Shown in pieces: positions 44,504 to 53,557 of a stretch of DNA of 64,000 nt. The stretch's first letter is position 1. The number at the start of each line of letters is the position of its first letter. The position numbers were made by a program, and so were the translations under genes. The notes beneath the pieces were generated by a model that had not been told where the DNA came from, did not search any database, and was given only the letters and a program-made list of their open reading frames with translations. The stretch comes from Blastomonas sp. SL216 (GTDB taxonomy: Bacteria > Pseudomonadota > Alphaproteobacteria > Sphingomonadales > Sphingomonadaceae): the NCBI GenBank assembly GCA_026625625.1, contig CP113055.1, positions 1,180,501 to 1,244,500 on the forward strand, written 5' to 3'.

Positions 44504-47095
44504 TCATGCGATCGCGATGTCGATCTGCCTACTGACGCCACCGTCGCGGTCACGCTCAGCCCAAAGGAAAACCACCTGCCCCTGGCTCACCTCCTGCAAA
44601 CGCGCGCCTATGTTGCGCTTCTCCAGGCTGTCGCGGTTATCGGTGCGATCGGCACCCTTGTATTCGACGATCAGCTTGCGGCCGTCCTTCAGCTCGGCAA
44701 CGAAGTCGGGGTAGAACAGGTCGGTCGAGGTCGGCAGCGCATAAGACCATGCGGTGCGGTCCACATTGCGCACCCAATGCTTCACGGCAGGATGATCGTC
44801 GATCTGCATGGCGGCTTCCCACTCCTCGCCGCCATGGCGGAGGTCACCGACCTTGGCGAACAGGTGGTTTCGTGGCTTCCAGGGGCCGACATAGGGGTTG
44901 CGCGGGTCATAGCCGCGCTTCGAGAAGCTGAACCCATTTTCGCCTAGCGCCAGCACCGGCGCAATGTCGGTCATCAGCATCTGCACGCCGCGAAGACCGG
45001 CCTGCTCGCGCAGATGCTTGACCCGCGCGGTGATCGCACGGCGGAGCGCGAACTTGCCGCGCACCAGTTGGGCCAGCGGGATGCGCTCGGTGAGCCCAGC
45101 CACCACACGGCGGCAATACTCGAGATATATCGGTTGGGCCACATCGCGCTGCGGCGTGGTGCGATCGAGCCAGCGGGACAACGCTGCGACGTCCCAGTCG
45201 GTGGCATCGTCCAGGGCCAACTCGGCGGTCGCGTCGATCCGGGTATAGACCACCTGATCGCCCTCGACATCCATCTCGAACGTGTCGGGTCGCTCGGTGA
45301 GCGCGAAGCCCGGCAGACTGGTATCGACCTTGCTCAGATCCCAGCCGCCGACATCGACCAGCGTCTCGGGGAACACGATCTCGATCTGGCCATCGTCACG
45401 CTCGATGGCGAGCCGCGGAAGCGTCAGAACCTCGCCCTTCTCGGCTGGCGACAGGCTCTCGGCCCGACGCGCGATGAATGCCTCGACCGCTGTGCTCGGA
45501 TTGGTCTGAGTGGTCGAGATCGCCGCTGCCACCTTGCGCAGCACCTCGTCGGGCGCGTCGGCATTGAAGGTGATCGCCACCCCGCCCTCGCCATTGTCGG
45601 CGATGCGCGTCGCCTCGACCATCTCCGGCGTCCAGTCGCTCTGGTCGGGCCGCTCGTGCACGCTCAGCACCGGCAAAGTCGGCGCGGTGAACAGCGGCTG
45701 GTTCTCGGTCCACTCGAAAGCCTGAGGCTGCTCGACAATCGCTTCCAGCGCGGTGCGCTCGTCAAAGCCCATCTCGGTCAGCCGGTCCTTCAGCCCCTCT
45801 GCCGCCTCGAAGAAATTGCGCTCGGACACATGGGCATAGGCCCGGTTCAGCTCTTCGGACGACCGGCGCGTGGCGAACGGCATGCGCAGCACGCGGCCCA
45901 GCAACTGCTCCACCGCTCCGCCGCTGCGGATGCTGGCAAGCGAGCAGAACACATAGGCGAACGAACAGTCCCAGCCCTCCTTGAGCGCCGCGACTGTGAT
46001 GACATGCTCGATCTTGCAGGCAGGGTCGAACAGGTCGATGCCGTCAAGTTCGCGCTGGCTGCCGGTGGCGATGGCGATCCGCTCTTCGGGGATGCGGCAA
46101 TCCTCCATCAGGTGGCGCTTGACGACCTCGACGGTCGCCTCAGCCCCCTCGCTCGCAGGCTGGGCCTGATAGAGCGCGATCGGCCGGATGCCGCCGCCGT
46201 CCTTCTCGGCAATCCCTTCCAGCCACGCGCGATTGTCCACGGCATGCGCGATGGCCTGCTGCCAGCTCGCATGCTGCGACAGGTGGATCGGCAGCTTGAT
46301 CATGTCCGCCGCCTTGAGCTCGGCCGCGGTGGCCGAGACGATGACGTTGGAGCGCACCGGCGTCGCGGTGAACTCGACCACGGCGGCGGGGGCCAGGCGA
46401 CCGAAGGTCTCGCCCGACAGCGTCGAGGTGAAATTATGCGCCTCGTCCACGATCACCAGCGGCCGGTGCAGCTTCATGAGGTTGGCGAAGCTGGCGATAG
46501 GCTTGCCCTTGCGCGCCCCTGCCTCGTGCCGCGCCAGATCATGGCTGGCAGGCAGCGCAGCGAAATGCGGCTCAAGCTCCTCGTCATCGCGATAGACGTT
46601 GCGATCAGCGACGTTGCTCACGCGGAACGCCTGCACCGTCGAGACGATCACCGTCGCGGCATCGGCCATGTCCTGCGGGCGCAACTGACGGCGCTCGTCG
46701 ACGCCATAGACGCGCACCGCGCCGCCGAAGCTCGCCTCCAGCGCCTGACGATAGGGATGGCCGATGGCCTTCAGCGCACCCAGCGTCTGTTCGGCGATGG
46801 TGGCCGAGGTGACCAGCCACAGCACCACGGGGTAGCGCCGCGCCAGATAGGTATCGCGCGCGATGCCGATGGCATGCGAGGCGAGCAGCGTCTTGCCGCC
46901 GCCGGTGGGCAGGCGCAGGCAGCAATAGGGCACGTCGGGCAGGTCCTTGAGCGGCTTGTAGGCCGCACCATAGGCTCCGGGCTGGCCCACCGCGCAGGCC
47001 GCTGCATAGGCCGCCGCATGGTCGCGGATCGCCGCCTGGTCGAGGAATGTGCGCAGCGCATCGAGCGCGCGGCGCTGATAGTCCTTCAGCTCCAT
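44504..47095 (-). CDS. Type III restriction endonuclease, Res subunit
   Basis: 863-aa helicase-nuclease. The SF2 helicase has Walker A LPTGGGKTLL (63-69), motif Ia/Ib around WLVTSATIAEQTLGALKAI, and DEAH at 217-220 (VIVDEAH). The helicase C-terminal domain includes VAALKEGWDCSFAYVFCSL and LLGRVLRMP. The C-terminal PD-(D/E)xK-like nuclease is FYPDFVAELKDGRKLIVEYKG. With the Mod subunit it cuts unmethylated phage DNA between head-to-head sites. It overlaps the mod gene by one base (TGATG). Its end is close to normal size. Confidence 0.93.
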   Translation of the reverse strand: MELKDYQRRALDALRTFLDQAAIRDHAAAYAAACAVGQPGAYGAAYKPLKDLPDVPYCCLRLPTGGGKTLLASHAIGIARDTYLARRYPVVLWLVTSATIAEQTLGALKAIGHPYRQALEASFGGAVRVYGVDERRQLRPQDMADAATVIVSTVQAFRVSNVADRNVYRDDEELEPHFAALPASHDLARHEAGARKGKPIASFANLMKLHRPLVIVDEAHNFTSTLSGETFGRLAPAAVVEFTATPVRSNVIVSATAAELKAADMIKLPIHLSQHASWQQAIAHAVDNRAWLEGIAEKDGGGIRPIALYQAQPASEGAEATVEVVKRHLMEDCRIPEERIAIATGSQRELDGIDLFDPACKIEHVITVAALKEGWDCSFAYVFCSLASIRSGGAVEQLLGRVLRMPFATRRSSEELNRAYAHVSERNFFEAAEGLKDRLTEMGFDERTALEAIVEQPQAFEWTENQPLFTAPTLPVLSVHERPDQSDWTPEMVEATRIADNGEGGVAITFNADAPDEVLRKVAAAISTTQTNPSTAVEAFIARRAESLSPAEKGEVLTLPRLAIERDDGQIEIVFPETLVDVGGWDLSKVDTSLPGFALTERPDTFEMDVEGDQVVYTRIDATAELALDDATDWDVAALSRWLDRTTPQRDVAQPIYLEYCRRVVAGLTERIPLAQLVRGKFALRRAITARVKHLREQAGLRGVQMLMTDIAPVLALGENGFSFSKRGYDPRNPYVGPWKPRNHLFAKVGDLRHGGEEWEAAMQIDDHPAVKHWVRNVDRTAWSYALPTSTDLFYPDFVAELKDGRKLIVEYKGADRTDNRDSLEKRNIGARLQEVSQGQVVFLWAERDRDGGVSRQIDIAIA

Positions 47096-48627
47096 CAGCG
47101 TGCCCTCACGTCATAGGGCGTCTGCTTGAACGTGACGCCCGCCGCTTGCAGCCGGTCGTTGCCCAGCTTGCTCCATTCACCATAGACGGTCATCGGCCCG
47201 TCCCAGCCGCTCTCCCCGCGCAGCCGATCGAGCAGCGCGGCGGTCAGCACATTGCCGCCGCTGACCGACCGGTCGCCCAATATGCCGTTATACAACAGCG
47301 CATAAGCCATGCCCTCGTGCACGCCGAGCACAGGCGCGTCCGCCGCCCCGGCATAGGGCGTGCCCGTCTCGCTGAACCAGATATGCGCGGCGAGCGTCGG
47401 GAAGCGGATGCCGTCGGTGATATGGCCGTCGGCGTCGAACACCGGATCGCCCAGCCGATAGAAGCGATAGCCGCCGCCACCGGTCCAGCCGACCGCTTCG
47501 GACACACCGCCCTGTTCGCCGTCGATCACCTTGTCGAGCCGGGGCTTGCAATGCGTGACCGCATGGTCGCCCATCTCGATCCCGATCCACCGCCGCCCCA
47601 TCTTGTGCGCGACCGCAGCGGTGGTGCCAGAGCCGAGAAAGCTGTCGAGGACGAGGTCGCCGGGGTTGCTGGCGATGTGGAGGATGCGCTGCATCAGGCG
47701 TTCGGGCTTCGGCCCGGAAAAAATTGGCAACGGGTTTGCTTTATCTATCAGCTCTTTCGCTTCGCGGGTCGCCTCTCGATTTTCACCGACATCGGTATAA
47801 GGCCACCAGGTCCACGGAACGACCTGTTGCTCGGATTCCTTCCAGAACTTTTTGCGCTGCGCCATACCGCTGCCGTCTTTGCCAAAATATATTCTATTGT
47901 CTGCAAGCAAAGCTTCAAATGCTTCCTTCGTGGTGCTCCAACAACGACCAGCTGGAGGCATCAAAATACGGCCGCTGGGTGTTTCAATGGGATATGTCAA
48001 ATTAGGTCGAATATTTGGTGCATGAAATGGCACAGCGAGCCAATCACCTCGCGGATCGTCATCTCTATTTGTGTAGGTAGCTCGCTGACGCTCATCGGCT
48101 TGCAATCTGTTCACAACAAAGCGATTTATATTCGCGGCATATGCAATGACGTAATCGTGGGCCACAGACATTGACGTCGCATCGTTACGTCGTGTCAGAG
48201 TCCGTTGGGTAACGTTCGTCGCAATAAAATTCCGCCTCCCGAACACCTCGTCCATGATGACCTTGAGGTAGTGCGCTTCGTTGTCGTCGATCGACACCCA
48301 GATGCTGCCATCCTCCGCCAGCAGCTCGCGCAGAAGCACCAGCCGCGGGTAGATCATCGCGAGCCACTGGCTGTGCTCCAGATTGTCGTCATAATGCTCG
48401 AACGCCGAGCGCGTGTTATAGGGCGGGTCGATATAGATGCACTTCACCGCCCCCTTGTAATAGGGAAGCAGCGCTTTGAGCGCGTCAAGATTGTCGCCCT
48501 GGATCAGCATGTTGCCCAAGGCCGAATCTCCGCCATCGAGCGACGGCACCGCTTCGAGCAACCGATACGGCACCTGCGCCGCCGCGCGCACATCTTCACC
48601 GCGCGTCATCCAGTCCAGTATCGGCAC
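47095..48627 (-). CDS. Type III R-M modification methyltransferase (Mod subunit)
   Basis: 510-aa N6-adenine methyltransferase of the beta class, with the catalytic motif DPPYNT (67-70 for DPPY) before the SAM motif DSFLGSGTTAAVAHKMGRRWIGIE. The GDNLDALKALLPYY block before motif IV fits Mod proteins. Translation starts at GTG 48627, next to an AGGAGGG site. At 510 aa it is shorter than many Mod proteins of about 650 aa; the C-terminal specificity region is compact. It both recognises the target and protects host DNA. It is followed directly by res. Confidence 0.93.
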   Translation of the reverse strand: MPILDWMTRGEDVRAAAQVPYRLLEAVPSLDGGDSALGNMLIQGDNLDALKALLPYYKGAVKCIYIDPPYNTRSAFEHYDDNLEHSQWLAMIYPRLVLLRELLAEDGSIWVSIDDNEAHYLKVIMDEVFGRRNFIATNVTQRTLTRRNDATSMSVAHDYVIAYAANINRFVVNRLQADERQRATYTNRDDDPRGDWLAVPFHAPNIRPNLTYPIETPSGRILMPPAGRCWSTTKEAFEALLADNRIYFGKDGSGMAQRKKFWKESEQQVVPWTWWPYTDVGENREATREAKELIDKANPLPIFSGPKPERLMQRILHIASNPGDLVLDSFLGSGTTAAVAHKMGRRWIGIEMGDHAVTHCKPRLDKVIDGEQGGVSEAVGWTGGGGYRFYRLGDPVFDADGHITDGIRFPTLAAHIWFSETGTPYAGAADAPVLGVHEGMAYALLYNGILGDRSVSGGNVLTAALLDRLRGESGWDGPMTVYGEWSKLGNDRLQAAGVTFKQTPYDVRAR

Positions 48628-48795
48628 TCGCCCTCCTCAATCACGCCATGGTGTCACCCCAGCCTTAGCCGCCGCACCCCCGCCGCGCCAAGCAAGAAGC
48701 GCAACCCACCCCTCGCCATGTCGCAGCGGGCCGCCCCAACGCGAAAGATGCGGCGCTGATTCCGTAATGCTGCCCGCCCTTGGGACGCCAGAGCA

Positions 48796-48874
48796 AGAAG
48801 CCCTAGATATTCCGCGTCTCCCGCACCCGGATGCCGCCTATCAGGCGCGTGCCGGTAGCAAGAGCCATCCACCG
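48796..48874 (+). repeat. Imperfect 79-nt direct repeat, left copy
   Basis: Shares with 50022-50100 the blocks AGAAGCCCTAG, CACCCGGATG, ATCAGGCG and GCCATCCACCG in the same order and with no net length difference. It contains a small hairpin (CGCCT-ATC-AGGCG). The two copies flank the island SRAP gene and its SOS promoter. Confidence 0.65.
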
Positions 48875-48890
48875 GCACTGCTGAAGCGGC

Positions 48891-49508
48891 TCATCGCCGC
48901 GCCCACAATTCCTTGGTCGCCTCCACGCACATCGCGTCCGCCGGAAACGGCTGGTCGAACTGATAGAGCTCTTCGAGCGGCGCGGTGAGCCAGGTCTGCC
49001 ACTGGTCGGGCGTCAGGATCACTGGCGACCGGTCATGGATGTGCTCCAGCTCCGGCGCGTTCTCGGTCATCACGCCGGTATAGACCTCGCCCCACTCGTC
49101 CGAGGCGCGCCAGAGGCCGGCCCAGGCGAAGACCGGCGTGCCCTTTACCGACAGCCAGGTTTCGGTCATCTTGCCCGGCATGCCGACGGCCTCTGCATAG
49201 CGGGTGGCCGGGATCAGGCAGCGGTGCTCGGGCAGCACTGCCCAGCGCTTCCAGAAGGCACCCAGCTTGTCGAAACGGGCATTGTTCACCGGCTTGGGCT
49301 TGAGCGGCTGGCCCTTCTTGCCGCGCAGCACGACCGGGAATCCCCAGGTCATCTGCTCGAGCACCATCTGGCCGTCCTGCTGCCGCACCACCCAGCCGGG
49401 CTCCCTGGGGTGCACCGTCGCCGGACCCTCGTTGAAAGCGCGCAGCACCCTGGCCGAGAAATGGTCCTCTATGCGCTGCCGTTCGCCCGGCTGGTAGCGG
49501 TTACACAT
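48891..49508 (-). CDS. SOS response-associated peptidase (SRAP/YedK family), island copy
   Basis: 205-aa SRAP domain starting MCNRYQPGER, with the crosslinking cysteine at position 2. Conserved blocks are NNARFDKLGAFWKRWAV, RCLIPATRYAEAVG, TPVFAWAGLWRASDEWG and IHDRSPVIL with the catalytic histidine. The family protects or resolves abasic DNA ends. The reading frame continues upstream without a stop for about 120 codons, and the promoter with an SOS box lies above that segment. So this protein could be made from an internal start or matured from a longer precursor. It differs strongly from the chromosomal SRAP at 38.7 kb. Confidence 0.88.
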   Translation of the reverse strand: MCNRYQPGERQRIEDHFSARVLRAFNEGPATVHPREPGWVVRQQDGQMVLEQMTWGFPVVLRGKKGQPLKPKPVNNARFDKLGAFWKRWAVLPEHRCLIPATRYAEAVGMPGKMTETWLSVKGTPVFAWAGLWRASDEWGEVYTGVMTENAPELEHIHDRSPVILTPDQWQTWLTAPLEELYQFDQPFPADAMCVEATKELWARR

Positions 49509-49874
49509 GCACGGAAGCTGCGGGGTGCCACTGCCCATGTCAATGTCGGGAGCATAGGCCCGCGCCCACCGTCCCCGCATCTGGAGCGACGGGCGCGGCT
49601 GTCGCAGCGTCAGATACCAGGTGTCGAGCAGCCCCATAAGAATGGAGATGCGGTGATCGTGACCACCCTGCTCGGAATAGGCCCATGCGACCGGATCGTC
49701 GATCGTCTGCCAGAAGGTGCTTGCCTGCCAATCGGCCGCCACGCCGCTGCGCACCAGCCAGCTCAGCGCCAGCCGGTGGCCCCATGTGCGATGGGCAGCC
49801 CCGCATTGCGCCTGCGCGACGACGTCCTCGAGCGTGCGCATGGCGATGGCGGTGACGGGATCATGGGTGGGCAT
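49509..49874 (-). other. In-frame ORF segment fused upstream of the island SRAP domain
   Basis: 122 codons, open from the ATG at 49874, reading directly into the SRAP methionine with no stop. The predicted chain (VVAQAQCGAAHRTWGHRL, WQTIDDPVAWAYSEQ, ISILMGLLDTWYLTL) looks like a folded helical domain and not random sequence. A second in-frame ATG at 49841 is possible. No family recognised. A precursor would need cleavage right before the SRAP methionine to free the catalytic cysteine. Confidence 0.5.
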
Positions 49875-49899
49875 GGGATGAGCAGAATCGCATCGCCTC

Positions 49900-49929
49900 A
49901 TTAGAACAAATATGGAACGACTCTGTCAA
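49900..49929 (-). promoter_or_regulatory. Sigma70-type promoter with embedded LexA (SOS) box
   Basis: On the minus strand, TTGACA (49924-49929) and TCTAAT (49900-49905) are separated by 18 bp. Inside this spacer and overlapping the -10 lies GTTC-N7-GTTC (49904-49918), the alphaproteobacterial LexA operator. The arrangement predicts DNA-damage induction of the SRAP gene on the island. Confidence 0.75.
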
Positions 49930-50021
49930 TCGATGTGCTGATCCGCTGCCTCTACGACTGCACCGGACGCTGGATAGCCGGCGGTGAATATGTATATCAT
50001 GCCGCCCACGGCTCGCCGGAG

Positions 50022-50100
50022 AGAAGCCCTAGGATTCGCCGAGCACTCACACCCGGATGGAGGCAATCAGGCGGGCATACGCATTAGATGCCATCCACCG
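50022..50100 (+). repeat. Imperfect 79-nt direct repeat, right copy
   Basis: Partner of 48796-48874. The two copies are about two-thirds identical by position, with four nearly perfect blocks. The hairpin seen in the left copy is weaker here. Confidence 0.65.
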
Positions 50101-50170
50101 ACAGGACTATGCCCTGGCGCATCGATTGTCCATCGGTTGATGGTCACCGATGCAACGCTCGTGGGCAGGG

Positions 50171-51499
50171 TCAAAGGTCTATGTGCACACCAAAGCCTGG
50201 GCGCGGCATAATCGTCGCTCGTCCTGAATGCGCCGCAACGATCGCTGCAACCATCGCAAGCCCCAGACCATGACCGGGCGTCGAACGGCTACGCTCGACG
50301 CGCGCAAAGCGGTTGAAGAGTTTGGGTGCTTGATGGGCCTCGACGCCGGGCCCGTCGTCGGTGACCGTCAACTGAATTGTGCTGGCGGCAGCCTCAAGGC
50401 CGACATGAACGGTCGTTCCCTGCGGGGTGTGCTGCGCCGCGTTGTCGAGCAGGTTCGTCAGCATCTGTTGCAGCAGTCTGCGATCGCCGGACAAGGTCAG
50501 GCCCGGTGAGATACGGCTGACAAGCTGGTGGCCGCTGCTCTCCATCGCGGGCCGAAAAGCCTCGACCACGTCGGCCACGACGGCGCTCAAGTCCACCGTC
50601 TGGAAATGGGCACGGGCTGCCAAGCCTTCGACCTCGGCGATCCGCAGCAGGGCGGAAAAGACCTCGAGAAGCTCACCGGCCTCGCTTGCGGCCGCTTCGA
50701 TCGCCTCGCGTTGCAGTTCGCTATCGCGCTCGCGCAGAGCCTCGTCGAGCCGGTTTTGCAGCCTGGTCAGTGGCGTGCGCAGATCGTGGGCAACATCGCT
50801 CGATACCTGACGGAGGTTTTCCATCAGGCCCGCAATGCGGTCGAGCATCCGGTTTAGCGTGGTGGCCACACCGTCGAACTCGTCGCCGCTCCCGGCCAGC
50901 GGCACGCGGCGCGACAGATCGCCCGCTATGATTGCAGCCGCTGTCTGATCGATACGGGCCAGACGGCGCCGGGTGACCAGGCCCACCAGCCAGGCAGCAG
51001 CGATGCCCAGCAGCAGCATCGCGCCAAAGGCTCCAAGGAACAGCAGGATGAAACGATTGTCCATTTCGTCGATCGCGGCGCGATCGGCTGCAACCAGCAG
51101 ACGGTAGCCGCCAGGTATCGCCGTTGTCAGCGATTGCGCGATCCGGTCCTCGCCATGGGCCTTGTAGGGCAGCAATTCGACATAGCCCGGTTTGGACGGG
51201 ACAATGGCGTCAAGCGAACCGGCAACGGGATTGTTCGCGACATCGACAAGGCGATAGCCTAGGCTCGCCGTGCTGCTTGCCGCCTCGCGTCGGCGGATAG
51301 CTGCGGCCACGCCCTGATAGCCGTCCTGCCCTTCATCGATCAGCGCCTGCGTTTCGATGGCGATGCGGTGGTCAAGTTGGAGCTCAAGCGCCTCATGCGT
51401 GGATTCGAAAGCGACCACGCCGATTGCCAGGGTCGCCAGTGCAAAGCCTAAAGCGACCGCTGCCACCAGACCGAAGGTGCCGCGCCACCAGCGCCTCAC
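50171..51499 (-). CDS. Sensor histidine kinase of the efflux operon
   Basis: 442-aa membrane kinase. TM1 is about residues 8-31, a periplasmic loop covers 32-148, and TM2 is about 149-173. A HAMP segment follows, then the HisKA domain with phosphoacceptor H238 (SSDVAHDLRTPLTRL), and a HATPase domain with NLLDNAAQHTP, TDDGPGVEA and GHGLGLAMVAAI. It overlaps the response regulator gene by 4 nt and is the last gene of the RND efflux operon. It probably senses the exported compound (a metal or toxic small molecule) in the periplasm. Confidence 0.92.
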   Translation of the reverse strand: MRRWWRGTFGLVAAVALGFALATLAIGVVAFESTHEALELQLDHRIAIETQALIDEGQDGYQGVAAAIRRREAASSTASLGYRLVDVANNPVAGSLDAIVPSKPGYVELLPYKAHGEDRIAQSLTTAIPGGYRLLVAADRAAIDEMDNRFILLFLGAFGAMLLLGIAAAWLVGLVTRRRLARIDQTAAAIIAGDLSRRVPLAGSGDEFDGVATTLNRMLDRIAGLMENLRQVSSDVAHDLRTPLTRLQNRLDEALRERDSELQREAIEAAASEAGELLEVFSALLRIAEVEGLAARAHFQTVDLSAVVADVVEAFRPAMESSGHQLVSRISPGLTLSGDRRLLQQMLTNLLDNAAQHTPQGTTVHVGLEAAASTIQLTVTDDGPGVEAHQAPKLFNRFARVERSRSTPGHGLGLAMVAAIVAAHSGRATIMPRPGFGVHIDL

Positions 51500-52173
51500 C
51501 GGTCATCCCTGATGAGATAGCCCGCACCCCGCACCGTCTCGATCGGGTCGCTATCGAAGTCGGCGTTGAGCTTGGACCGCAAGCGGCTAAGATGGGTCTC
51601 GACGATATTGGTCTTGGGGTCGAAGTCGAAATCCCACACACGTTCCAGCAGCATGGTGCGGGTCATGATGCGGCCCGGATTGCGCATCAGTTCTGCCAAA
51701 AGGGTGAACTCGCGAGGCTGGAGCGCAATCTTGCGGCCTGCGCGCGTGACGGTCCGGCGGTGCAGATCGAGCACGATGTCACCTGCCGTCAACCGCGCTG
51801 GCTCGGCTGCCGCAGAGGGACGACGACCCAGCGCATGGAGGCGAGCCGCCAGTTCGGTAAAGGCAAAGGGCTTCACCAGATAATCGTCAGCCCCGCCTTC
51901 GAGCCCTTCAACCCGGTCGGCAATTCCGCTGACAGCGGTCAGCATCAGCACGGGGGTTGTGTTCCCGGCGGCGCGCAGAGCCTTGACCAGCGACAGTCCA
52001 TCAAGTCCCGGCAGCATCCGATCGACCACCATGGCATCGAAGCCGCCATCGGTCGCATGGAACAGCCCGTCGCGGCCGTCGCTGCTGATCACCACCTGAT
52101 GGCCCAGTTCGGTCAAGCCGCGGGCGATGAACTGGTTCGTATCGGTATCGTCCTCGACGATCAGGATTCTCAT
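51496..52173 (-). CDS. OmpR-family response regulator
   Basis: 225-aa regulator. Receiver domain residues 1-115 have the acidic pair ED at 7-8, phosphoacceptor D51 in VVDRMLPGLDG and the conserved lysine in DYLVKPFAFTEL. The winged-helix DNA-binding domain is in the second half (REFTLLAELMRNPGRIMTRTMLLERVWDFDFDPKTNIVETHLSRLRSKL). It is followed by its kinase with 4-nt overlap, and preceded by the outer-membrane factor gene with 4 bases between. It likely autoregulates the whole operon, perhaps through the repeats before the adaptor gene. Confidence 0.94.
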   Translation of the reverse strand: MRILIVEDDTDTNQFIARGLTELGHQVVISSDGRDGLFHATDGGFDAMVVDRMLPGLDGLSLVKALRAAGNTTPVLMLTAVSGIADRVEGLEGGADDYLVKPFAFTELAARLHALGRRPSAAAEPARLTAGDIVLDLHRRTVTRAGRKIALQPREFTLLAELMRNPGRIMTRTMLLERVWDFDFDPKTNIVETHLSRLRSKLNADFDSDPIETVRGAGYLIRDDR

Positions 52174-52177
52174 GGGT

Positions 52178-53557
52178 TCATTCTAGCGGCTTGGGACTGC
52201 CGCGCCAGCCACCGCCAAGCGCCCGGAACAACGCAACCTGTGCCTGCGCAATAGCGAGTTCGGACTGAGCGAGCGACAGTTCGGCCTGTGCCAGCGCGCG
52301 GTCGGCGTCGATCCTCAAGAGAGGTGCCGCATCGCCAAGCCGGACGCGCGCCTCGGCGCGCCGAGCGTAGAGGCGTCCTTCATCGCGGGCTTCAGCCAGT
52401 GCCTGGTTGCGGCGCACTTCGCCGTCATAGGCCGCAAGCGCCGTTTCAACATCGCGTAGCGCCCGGAGCACCACGACGTCCCATCCGGCCAACGCGGCCC
52501 GTTCGGTTGCCTCGGCCTGAGCGATCCGTGCACGGACCGGGGCCTGATTGGGGAAGGCCCAGCTCACCAGCGGCGAGCCGGTCACGACCAACCCACCGCT
52601 CAGCAGGCCCAGCGCCCCGCCAAGGTTGATGCGGGGGTAGAGATCGGCACGCGCCACGCCGATCCGCGCCGTGGCGGCCGCAAGGCGCCGTTCGGCCTCT
52701 CGAATATCTGGCCGGCGCAGCAGCAAGGCGGTGCCATCGCCCACGGGAGCCGCAGTGTGAAGTTTCGGCGGTGCGTTGCAAGTCACGGGATTGCTGCGGG
52801 CCTCTCCCGCCGGGCGCCCTGCGAGCGTGGCGAGGCGATAGCGCGCATTAGCCTGCGCTGCCTCCAGCGGTGCTATGGTCGCCCTGGTCGCAGCGACAAC
52901 GTTAGCGGCCTGAGACACTTCCAGCGGTGAGACCTCGCCTGCTGTCAGCTGGCTGCGGGTGAAGATCAGCGCGCGGTCCTGAAGCGCGACCTGTTCCTGC
53001 ACAACGGTAAGGCTGCGGGTTGCGCCGCAAAGATCGACATAGGCCAGGACCGTATCGGCGACGACCGCGACCTTGACTCCATCGAGCGCAGCCGCCTGCG
53101 CCTCGGCATCCGCGCGGGAGGCGAGAGCACCCGAACGGAGCCGTCCGAACAGGTCTGCGTCCCAGCTTGCGGTCACCGCCAGATCGTAGTCGGTGGTCGG
53201 CACATTGCCCGAAGCGCTCGGCTGATTGGCGGGATTGTCGATGCCGAGACTGCTCTCGATCGTGGTCTGAGGCAGCCGCGCCGCTTGCGCCTGACGCAGC
53301 GCGGCGCGCGCGCCATCGAGATTGGCATAGGCAGCCCTGAGATCGGCATTGGCCGCAAGGCTGGCTTCGACCAGGCGGTCAAGCACAGGATCATCGTAGA
53401 GCCGCCACCAATCATCGGGCACAGGCTCGATCGAAGCGACCGGCAAGCTCGCGAACGGCCCGGCAGCCATCGTGGAATTGATTGCAGATGCCGTCGGCGG
53501 CGACGGGGTCGCACAAGCGGTCACCATCAGCGCCGCGCAGGAGACAAATCGCTTCAT
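52178..53557 (-). CDS. RND efflux outer-membrane factor (NodT/TolC-type lipoprotein)
   Basis: 459-aa outer-membrane channel. A lipobox is in [10 protein letters not shown] after the start. Two OEP repeats with coiled-coil stretches are visible ([87 protein letters not shown]). The C-terminal GGGW-type end is typical of NodT-family factors. It overlaps the RND pump gene by 4 nt. Confidence 0.92.
   Translation of the reverse strand: MKRFVSCAALMVTACATPSPPTASAINSTMAAGPFASLPVASIEPVPDDWWRLYDDPVLDRLVEASLAANADLRAAYANLDGARAALRQAQAARLPQTTIESSLGIDNPANQPSASGNVPTTDYDLAVTASWDADLFGRLRSGALASRADAEAQAAALDGVKVAVVADTVLAYVDLCGATRSLTVVQEQVALQDRALIFTRSQLTAGEVSPLEVSQAANVVAATRATIAPLEAAQANARYRLATLAGRPAGEARSNPVTCNAPPKLHTAAPVGDGTALLLRRPDIREAERRLAAATARIGVARADLYPRINLGGALGLLSGGLVVTGSPLVSWAFPNQAPVRARIAQAEATERAALAGWDVVVLRALRDVETALAAYDGEVRRNQALAEARDEGRLYARRAEARVRLGDAAPLLRIDADRALAQAELSLAQSELAIAQAQVALFRALGGGWRGSPKPLE

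Noticed and set aside
45014-47116. 700-codon plus-strand frame opposite the type III Res gene
   Set aside because: Antisense shadow; the minus strand has helicase and nuclease motifs.
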